A stretch of 64,000 nucleotides of DNA. It comes from Planctomycetota bacterium. GTDB lineage: Bacteria > Planctomycetota > J058 > J103. Below the pieces are notes generated by a model. That model had not been told where the DNA came from, made no database searches, and saw only the letters and a program-made list of their open reading frames with translations. Location of the stretch: assembly GCA_026004615.1 (NCBI GenBank), contig BPJM01000009.1, positions 62,001 to 126,000 of the forward strand. Direction: 5' to 3'. Position 1 is the first letter of the stretch; each line of letters opens with the position of its first letter. The position numbers and the translations under genes are program-made. Shown piece by piece: positions 57,554 to 64,000 of the stretch.

Positions 57554-59375
57554 CTACCGCTGCAGGTCGGCGTCGACGACGAGGTGGTCGTTCTGCGGGC
57601 CGCCGATTCCCGTGTTCACGTTGAACACGCTCAGCTGATCGACGTGGGGGATGGGGATGACGTCGATGCCGTTGAGCAGGCGCGGGATCGCGGGCGTGAT
57701 CGCCATCTCCAGCATGACCCGGATCTTCCGGTCATCCAGCTCGACCAGAGGCTCCTCCAGGATGTCGAAGTCCAGCCGCGGGTGGGTGGCGGCCAGCACG
57801 CTCAGCCCGCGCTGTGACAGCCCGAGCGAGGCTCCGATCTCGATGTGCGCCGCGGCGCGCAGCACCGGCTCCCAGCCGCTGCCGCGGTCGACCTCGATCG
57901 CCAGGTGGACCTCGGCCGCGCGCACCGTCACGAGGTTGGGCGTGCCGGTGAGTTCGACGACAGGGGGCAACAGCGGCTCGCACACGATGCGCGCCGGCTC
58001 GGGGCCCGCCAGCACCGCGCCCAGCTCCGGCAACAGCCGGCGCAGCGCCGCGCCGTCGAGCAGCAGGCTCGGTGCCTGCACGCCCGCCGAGGCCAGGAAC
58101 TGCTGGTCGATCGTCAGGTCGAGCACGCCCGCCGCCCACAGACCATAGAGCGCGCGGTTGAGCGCGTCGTCGTCCACCACCAGGCGCCCGCCGCGGCCGG
58201 TCTGCACCCCCGGCGCCGTGCCCGCGGTGACGAACGAGCCCGGGGCGGCGAGGGCGCGCGCGGTCGGGTTCGGTGCGAGGGCATCGAAGGCGAGGTGCCA
58301 GCTCGCCCCTCCGGTGTCGTAGGTCGCCGCCTGCAGGCGCAGGTCGTAGTCATAGGTGCGGCCGAGGATCTGGACCCCGGCGGGCGGCTGGAGCCATTTG
58401 GCGAGCGCCCGCTCCAGCCCCGGCTGGGCCTCGTCCCGCAACAGCCGCATGATCTCGTCGGTGACCGCAGCGCGCACCGCACCCTCCACCAGCGTCGCCA
58501 CCGCCTGCACCACCGGCGAGGAGGACTGCAGGTGGAAGGCGTGCAGCGCCGCCTGCGGGTTGCGGATCGAGACCGCGACCGTGCCGTCGGGCCGGGCCCC
58601 GAGCTGCAGCGTTCCCGCCACCTCCACCGGATCGATCTCGACCGTCGCCGGCGCGCCGGGGCCCGTGCGAGCGCCGAGCCCCAGGTCGGCCTCGACGCTC
58701 AGGTCGATGATCAGCCCCTGCATCAGGGCGTGCGCGCGCAGGCCATCCGGTTCCGCATCGATCGTCACCAGCAGGTCGCGGAAGCGCACCTGCTGCACCG
58801 TCGCCCAGACCTGCACCCAGAGCACGTTGCGCTGGTAGAGCGGACCGGCGTTGCGCAGCGCCGCGGTCAGGTCGGTTCGCCCAGATCGTGCGCTCGATGA
58901 GCTTGGCGATGGCGGCGAAGGCGGCGTCGTTCAGGCGCAGCGCCGCCGCCTGCGGGATCGGCTGGCCCGGCGGCCGGAAGTCCCCGGCGATCACGCCGAG
59001 CGCCCCGCCGCCGGTGCGGCCGCGCGCGTCCCGGACCGTCGCCGTGATCACATGCACCCCGCGGCCGAGGTCGAGGAAGGTCGAAAACGTGCCGTCCGCC
59101 GCTGGGACGACCGGCTGGCCCATGACCTCGAGCGCGGCGATGGGAGCATCGGGACTGGTCGCCAGCACCTGCCCGCTGACGAGCACCCGCCCGGGCGCCA
59201 GGAACGCCCCGCGGGCCGGGGTGGCGAAGATCACGCGCGGACTCGGCTCGGCCACCGGCGCCGAGCCGACGCTGGAGCTGGCCGAGCCGGAGCCCCCGCG
59301 CGACACGCCGAGGTCGCCGCAGGCGGCGAGCAACACGGCGGCGCAGCCGAGAGCGACAAGGTGATTGCCGAACAT
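57554..59375 (-). CDS. large lipoprotein with Ig-like N-terminal domain, frameshifted
   Basis: This lipoprotein is about 600 residues, starting at the ATG at 59375 with GAGGGG 6 nt upstream. The signal peptide HLVALGCAAVLLAACGD carries a clear LAAC lipobox. Next is an Ig-like domain (ATPARGAFLAPGRVLVSGQV, IAALEVMGQPVVPAADGTFS, GVHVITATVRDARGRTG) of the kind seen in glucodextranase B and similar surface proteins. The rest is a large beta-rich region with VLWVQVWATVQQVRFRDLLV and ASWHLAFDALAPNP, faintly like the lipid-binding BPI/LBP fold. I have no firm family. The frame changes by one extra base at about 58873-58877 near residue 168. Likely outer-membrane surface exposed. Confidence 0.68.
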
Positions 59376-59775
59376 GCCGTTGCCCCTCGAGCCTTCGCAG
59401 AACCGGCGATAGCGGCTGCGGATCCTAGGACCTCCTCCCGCGGCGCGCAAGCCGCAAGCCAGCACAACCCGAAGCAGCACAAGGGCTTTGTGACACGCCG
59501 CGTCAAAGAGCAACCCCCTTTCCGCCAAGGAGTTGAGCTGCTGCCCGGAAGCACGGCACACGCTGCACCCACCGTAGGTGCTGCCGGCACGAAACCCTCC
59601 GGAAACGCATCTGGTCGCCAGGCCCTGCCCGCCAGCTTCCGCCCGGCCCCGCGGCGGGTCTCGCCGCGGGCGCCTCGGCGCCAGGCCCGCACGCCCTGCC
59701 CCTCCGAGGCCCGCTCCTCGAATACCGCAGCGTCCCTGGGCGCTCCCGGCCTGAACGAGCGCCCGCCTGCCGCGG
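59376..59775. other. intergenic region upstream of tRNA-Sec
   Basis: This stretch of 400 bases between the lipoprotein start and the tRNA-Sec promoter has no recognisable gene. It contains a pair of imperfect inverted arms at 59485-59507 (CTTTG ... CAAAG, with TGAC and GTCA nested). These might be a regulatory site for the lipoprotein gene or a weak hairpin. Translations are low complexity. Confidence 0.35.
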
Positions 59776-59803
59776 TTGACCGCACCGCCGCAGCCGCTAG
59801 CAT
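59776..59803 (+). promoter_or_regulatory. promoter of tRNA-Sec
   Basis: TTGACC (59776-59781), a 16-base spacer, TAGCAT (59798-59803). -35 matches 5/6, -10 matches 4/6. The tRNA 5' end lies about 23 bases beyond the -10, as expected for a tRNA gene. Confidence 0.65.
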
Positions 59804-59826
59804 GGCCGGAGGCGATCGGCATGCGC

Positions 59827-59921
59827 GGGAGCGGACGGGCGCCTGGTGGCCCCCGCGGACTTCAAATCCGTTGCGCCGGGCGAACAACCCGGCGGGTGGG
59901 TTCGATTCCCATGCGCTCCCC
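59827..59921 (+). tRNA. selC: selenocysteine tRNA, anticodon TCA
   Basis: tRNA-Sec inserts selenocysteine at recoded UGA. The anticodon stem-loop CGGA-CTTCAAA-TCCG gives anticodon TCA. The acceptor GGGAGCG (59827-59833) pairs with CGCTCCC (59914-59920); the eighth acceptor pair is G-G, a mismatch. A long D arm (GGGCGCC / GGCCCCC around TGGT), an extended variable arm with a perfect 7-bp stem (CGCCGGG / CCCGGCG), and a T arm GTGGG-TTCGATT-CCCAT are all typical of tRNA-Sec rather than tRNA-Ser. The base after the acceptor is C, and CCA is not encoded in register. It lies alone, with its own promoter. Confidence 0.92.
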
Positions 59922-60000
59922 GCCACCGCCGCCGGCCGCGGCCGCTCGCGCGGCGCGGCTCCCGCCATCGGCAGCTGCGCTGCGAGCGGCTGGCAGCGCG

Positions 60001-60022
60001 CTCGGGCGCCGAGATCCTTTTT
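60001..60022 (+). terminator. possible Rho-independent terminator after tRNA-Sec
   Basis: Hairpin CTCGG-GCG-CCGAG (60001-60013), then ATCC and five T (60018-60022). The stem is short (5 bp) and stands 80 bases after the tRNA end, but this is the only plus-strand hairpin with a T run I noticed. It would also separate the tRNA from the kinase gene. Confidence 0.4.
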
Positions 60023-60126
60023 CGCGCGGCGGCGAGGGCGATCCGCTAACATCCACAGAGAGAGCACGCCCGCGCCTCTCGCAGGCGAGGCCGGCGCGGC
60101 AGAGCAAGCCGAGAGCAGGCACGGCG

Positions 60127-62194
60127 ATGCACCGACCCGGCGACCGCTTCGGACCGTTCCGCCTCATCAAGCCGCTCGGCAAGGGCGGCATGGGGGAGGT
60201 CTGGCGCGCGGTCGACGCCGACATGGCTTACCGCGGCCCCGACGTCGCGCTCAAGATCATGCTCGCCAGCACGGATGAGATCGGGCTCAGCGTGCGGCGC
60301 GAGATCGAGGCGGCCCGGCGGCTGGACCACCCGAACATCTGCCGGCTGCTCCGCTACGGCTCCGAGATGGGGCGCGACTACCTGGCGTACGAGCTGCTCG
60401 ACGGCAAGGACTTGAGCGAGGTGCTGGAGGAGGCCGGCGGGCAGCTGCCGCTGGCGCGTGCGATCCCGATCCTGCTCGAGGTGCTGGCGGCGCTGGAGCA
60501 CGCCCACGCACGCCACGTCTACCACCGCGACCTCAAGCCGGCGAACGTGCGCGTGCTCTCGGACGGGCATGCCAAGGTCATGGACTTCGGTATCGCGAAG
60601 GTGCGCTCGCTGACCCGCGCCGTCACCATCCAGCTCGATGCGGCGCCGAACCGCATCGGCACCCCGCCCTACATGGCGCCGGAGCAGCTGGAGGGCGAGG
60701 GCGAGGACTTCGGCAAGATCGACGGGCGCACCGATCTGTACGCGTTCGGCATCATGCTCTACGAGGTGCTGGCGGGCGAACTGCCGTTTCGCGGCAGCGA
60801 TCGCGAGCTGTTCGGCCAGCACCTGTTCGCCGAGCCGCCCTCGCTGTGCGCGCGGCTGGCGGAGGCGCCCCCCGCGCTCGAAGCCGTCTACAGGAAGCTG
60901 CTCGCGAAGAACAAGGAAGGCCGTTACCAGAGCGCAGCCGAGGCGGCGGCGGCCCTGCGCGAGGCGGTGGGGAAGCTGCTCGCGGTGGAGCAGGCGCCGC
61001 CGGCGGCCGCCCACCCCCCGGGCACCGCGCCGGGCGCACCGCCTGCCGGGAGCGCTCCCGCGGCGGCACACCCCGCCGCCGCTGCTGCCGGATGGCAGGC
61101 GCCGCAACCCGAGCGCGGCGCGCCCCCGCCCTCCGCCGCACCGGCGCCTGCTGCACCCTGGCCGCCACCACAGGCGGCCCCGACCCGGCCGGTGCCGCCG
61201 CCGGCGCCCGCGGAAGCGGCGGCAGCCGGCGGCACGCTCCCGGAGCACCGGGATGAGAGCGGTGCCGCGCTGCTGCCCGCAGGACCCGCCGCCGCTGTGG
61301 CTCCGCCGGCCACCCCGCCGCCCGCGCTCGCGCCCGCCCCCCTGCCCGTATCGCCGCCCCCCGCCCGCCGTCGCGCCCACCCCCCGCGCCCCGCGCCGGT
61401 GCTCGCACCCCGCGCCCCCCGGGCTGTGGCAGGCGCCTGTGCAGGAGGCCCCGGCGGGGCCTGCCGGGCGGCTGCTCGTGCGCTACGTCGCGGGCGGCCG
61501 CGCGCGCGTGCTCCACGTGCACCTGGGCCGCCGCGCCTCGCTCGGGCGGCAGCGCCGCCCGGAGCACGGCGAGACGGGCTGGGCGCGGGTGCCGAGCTTC
61601 GTGCTCCGCTACCGCCCCGATGGCGACCCCGCGCAGGCCGCGCGCGCAGCGCGCGCCGCGATCAGCCGCACGCATCTGGAGGTGGAGCTGGCGCCGGACG
61701 GGCGCGTGCTCGTCACCGACCGCTCCAGCACCGGCATCTGGGCGGGCGAGCGGCGCCTGCCGCGCAACGTGCCCTGTCCCGTCGAGCCCGGCACGCCCTT
61801 GCGCATCGGCCCCGGCCCGCTCGCGCTCGTGCCGCACCTGCACGCCTGGCCCGCCGGCGGACCCGCGGGTGCACTGCGCCTGGTGCGCGCCGGCAACGGC
61901 GAGGAGCACGCCTATCTGCTGCTCGCCACCGCGGCACCGCTCGGCAGCGCGCCCGAGGCGGCGCTGCGCCTGGAGGCCGCGCTCGGCGTCGAGCCGGTGC
62001 ATGCGCTGCTGATCGCCATCCCGCCGGACGGGCTCGGCATCCGGCCCGTGGGCGAGGCAGCCCTCGCCGTGGATGGCCAGCGGGTGCCGCCCGAGGGCTG
62101 CGCGCCGCTGCTGCCGGGCAGCCGCGTCACGCTCGCTGCCGCCTCGTTCCGCTTCGAACGCCTGGCAGGCGACGATGCGGCGGTGCTGGCGTGA
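60127..62194 (+). CDS. serine/threonine protein kinase with C-terminal FHA-like domain, frameshifted
   Basis: This is a Hanks-type kinase of about 690 residues from the ATG at 60127. Kinase motifs: glycine loop LGKGGMGEVW (18-27), the ATP-lysine at K43 (VALKIM), HRDLKPAN (133-140), DFG (153-155) and APEQ (184-187), so it looks active. A long Pro/Ala-rich linker follows from about residue 300. The C-terminal part holds an FHA-like domain: ASLGRQRR, ISRTHLEVELAPDGRVLVTD and STGIWAGERRLPRNVP; the S-R-T-H motif is characteristic. One extra base occurs in C-runs about 61379-61420 inside the linker. No TM helix is visible. The stop overlaps the next start (GTGA). Confidence 0.87.
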
Positions 62195-63429
62195 GAGACG
62201 GCTCGAACCCACGGCGGGACAGCGCCGCAAGCCCGGGCCGCCGCCCGCGCGCGCTCGCGGCCGCGGCCGCGCTCGTGGCAGCGCTCGGCGGCAGCGCCGG
62301 TTGCGGCACCCACCCGCACAACTTCACCCGCACCGCCATCGCGCGCGAGGCGCTCGCCGCGCCGGCGCCGCGCGCGCCCACCGTGCTGCCGCGCTTCGCG
62401 CGCACGCTCGTGCTGCGGCTCGCCGAGCCCGCGCCGCCGCTCGGCGAAGCCCTGCAGCGGCGGTTCGCCGCCGAGCTGCGGCGGGCGCTGCTCGCCACCG
62501 GCGCGTTCGAGCGCGTGGTGGCGAGCGAACCCGGTGCGAGCGCCGGGGAGACGCCCGCCGCCGCCCCCGCGCTCGCGCTCGAAGTGACGCCCCGGCGCGT
62601 CGAGATCGCCACCGCGCCCAACGACGAGCAGCTGTGGGCGGTGATCCTCTATCTGTTCGGAGGGCCTGCGGCGAACTGGGTCCACGACGCACAGTGCCGG
62701 CTGGTCTGCGAGTTCGACGTCGTGGTGCGCGAGCAGCGCACCCGCCGCGTGCTCGCGCGGCTGCGCGGCCTGCGCGGCGAGGCGCGGGATGACCTCTCGT
62801 TCTGGGAGCGGCGCAACGGGCTGTGGCCGACGCTGGCGACGCTGCTCTTCGTGCCCGCGATGGTGTTCGCCGCCGATGAGGAGCGGGTGCTCGCGCTGCT
62901 GGGGCCGCGGGCGCTCCAGGCCCCCACCGCAGAGCTCGCCCGCACGCTGGCGCGGCTGCGCCGCGTCGAGCTGCCGCGCGTGCAGGCACGATCGTTCCCG
63001 CCGCCAGGGCTCACCGTCGAGCTGTCCCACCTCGCCGCGGCGGGCGTGCCGGGACCGGCGGGAGCGGCAGCCCCGACCGCCAGCGCCGTCATCGTGCGGC
63101 TGGGCGGGGAGCGTCTGGGGGAAGTGGAGCGGGTATGGTTCGGACCGGCGCTGCTCTACGAGCGCGCTCCGTGCCCGGCGCCCCTGGCCGCCGACGGCGC
63201 TCGGCCCGCGAGCGCCGGGCAGCCGCCCGCCGCCGCGCCCGCTGCGAGCGCGCTCGTGCTGCGCCACGTGCTGGCCGGCCCGGAGCTGCTCGCGCTCCGC
63301 GGCGCGCCGCCGGTACCGGTGCGTGTCCAGCTCGCCGGTGGCCGGTTGCTCGCGGTCGGCGAGGTCAGCGTCACCGTGGAGCGCCGGATCGTGCTCGCGG
63401 CGCCGGGCGCCCCGCTGGCCGGCGAGTGA
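62191..63429 (+). CDS. lipoprotein, unknown
   Basis: This 412-residue protein starts at a GTG overlapping the kinase stop as GTGA, so it is translationally coupled. An Arg-rich start, hydrophobic segment ALAAAAALVAALGGSAGC with lipobox GSAGC, and a long exported part follow. The segment TLVLRLAEPAPPLGEALQRRFAAELRRALLATGAFERVV, then QLWAVILYLFGGPAANWVHD, resembles loosely the GNA1162/DUF799 or CsgG-like beta-alpha lipoproteins that read small peptide signals. The similarity is too weak for a firm call. The C-terminal half is rich in Ala, Pro and Val strands. It may be a cell-surface partner or target of the kinase. Confidence 0.62.
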   Translation: MRDGSNPRRDSAASPGRRPRALAAAAALVAALGGSAGCGTHPHNFTRTAIAREALAAPAPRAPTVLPRFARTLVLRLAEPAPPLGEALQRRFAAELRRALLATGAFERVVASEPGASAGETPAAAPALALEVTPRRVEIATAPNDEQLWAVILYLFGGPAANWVHDAQCRLVCEFDVVVREQRTRRVLARLRGLRGEARDDLSFWERRNGLWPTLATLLFVPAMVFAADEERVLALLGPRALQAPTAELARTLARLRRVELPRVQARSFPPPGLTVELSHLAAAGVPGPAGAAAPTASAVIVRLGGERLGEVERVWFGPALLYERAPCPAPLAADGARPASAGQPPAAAPAASALVLRHVLAGPELLALRGAPPVPVRVQLAGGRLLAVGEVSVTVERRIVLAAPGAPLAGE

Positions 63430-63572
63430 ACGGCCTGGACGCCTGCGGAGCCCGCGCCGGCCCGTTGCCGCACGCCACCCGCCCCGCGCTGCGCTGCCGC
63501 CGGCTGCCGGGACGCACCGCCCATCGTGTGGCATGGCGAAGGCGAGCCCGGCGGCGGGGGCCGGCGCGCCGC

Positions 63573-64000
63573 TCACGGCGCCTGCAGCACCTCCCGCACC
63601 CGCCGGAGCACGTCCGCGGGCCGGAATGGCTTGCTGAGGAAGCTCGCCCCCTCGGGCAGCACCTCGTGGCGCACGACGGCGCGGCCCGGATAGCCCGACA
63701 GATAGAGCGTGCGCAGGCCGGGGCGCCGGGCCAGGAGCGCCTGCGCCAGCTCGGGCCCGCTCATGCCGGGCAGCACGACATCGGTCACCAGCAGGTGGAT
63801 GGTCTCGGGATGGCGCTCGGCCGCCGCGAGCGCCTGCGCGCCATCGCTCGCCACCAGCACCCGGTAGCCGTGCTCGGCCAGCACCCGCTCCAGCAGCCGC
63901 CGCACGCCCGGATCGTCCTCGACGAGGAGCAGCGTCTCGGTGCCGCCCCCCGGCGGCGCCGGTGCGGTCTCCGGCTCGTAGCCGGTGCTCAGCGGGGCCT
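63573..64000 (-). CDS. response regulator receiver domain, C-terminus of a probable hybrid histidine kinase, partial
   Basis: The last 142 codons of a protein whose N-terminus lies beyond the right edge. The receiver has LLVEDDPGVRRLL, phosphoacceptor Asp in HLLVTDVVLPGMSGPELAQ, Thr/Ser in LYLSGYPG and Lys in FLSKPFRPADVLRRV. It is preceded by a short Pro/Gly-rich linker (PETAPAPPGGGTETLL), a join typical of PAS/HATPase hybrid kinases with a C-terminal receiver. It is convergent with the lipoprotein gene. The kinase part cannot be described from this window. Confidence 0.85.
   Translation of the reverse strand, partial: APLSTGYEPETAPAPPGGGTETLLLVEDDPGVRRLLERVLAEHGYRVLVASDGAQALAAAERHPETIHLLVTDVVLPGMSGPELAQALLARRPGLRTLYLSGYPGRAVVRHEVLPEGASFLSKPFRPADVLRRVREVLQAP

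Noticed and set aside
59485..59507. Imperfect inverted repeat upstream of tRNA-Sec as a terminator
   Set aside because: Stem is broken by mismatches and no T run follows; left as a note in the intergenic entry.

Overview
This is a very GC-rich bacterial window of chromosomal housekeeping and envelope genes. It holds about 48 protein genes and one RNA gene. I see no insertion sequence, prophage, CRISPR array or plasmid module. Several families have a form I associate with Planctomycetota and neighbouring deep lineages: the RNase E/G, the metallophosphoesterase beside truA, the DUF502 protein, the double-length UvrA, and TPR proteins opening with a 'DGR' motif. That placement is an inference from remembered family features, not a measurement. 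The selenocysteine tRNA shows that the organism decodes UGA as Sec.

Layout. 1-683: a zinc/manganese ABC binding lipoprotein, cut by the window edge. 1.5-6.5 kb: pyruvate phosphate dikinase, a CTCTCCC-type repeat, a small lipoprotein with DnaJ-like zinc motifs, and glutamate dehydrogenase. 6.6-18.6 kb, minus strand: a metabolic island with a small membrane protein, a D-cysteine desulfhydrase/ACC-deaminase-like enzyme, YgfZ, LipA, a 2-oxoacid dehydrogenase complex with two different E1-alpha genes (E1a', E1b, E2, E1a, E3), LipB and an LpxL-like acyltransferase. The lipoate synthesis, Fe-S repair and lipoate-using enzymes sit together. 18.7-26.2 kb: an alpha/alpha-barrel protein, a YbaN-like protein, a trypsin-like lipoprotein, a methyltransferase, an MMPL/HpnN-like exporter and a geranylgeranyl-reductase-like flavoprotein. 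26.2-34 kb, minus strand: RNase E/G and a type IV pilus alignment operon (pilM, pilN, pilO, an EF-hand/TPR/PilP-like protein, secretin).

34.3-38.9 kb, minus strand: a PTS-Ntr style regulatory set (EI, HPr, PtsN, hibernation factor HPF), then a phosphoesterase and TruA. 39-45 kb: squalene/phytoene synthase, DUF58 and DUF502 proteins, a TPR protein and two NarL-type response regulators. 45.3-50.2 kb: a JAMM-DinG helicase fusion, a FabH-like synthase and a small lipoprotein. 50.3-57.5 kb: a tandem-duplicated UvrA of about 1900 residues, a PGPGW protein, and two more PtsN-like genes behind a strong sigma70-type promoter. 57.5-64 kb: a large Ig-like lipoprotein, tRNA-Sec with its own promoter, a Ser/Thr kinase-FHA protein coupled to a lipoprotein, and the C-terminal receiver of a hybrid kinase.

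A caution applies to the whole window. At least thirteen places need a one- or two-base indel to restore an obviously conserved protein, nearly all in G/C homopolymers or GC repeats and mostly as one extra base. I read these as assembly errors in ordinary functional genes, and I give such genes as full-length features with the break noted.
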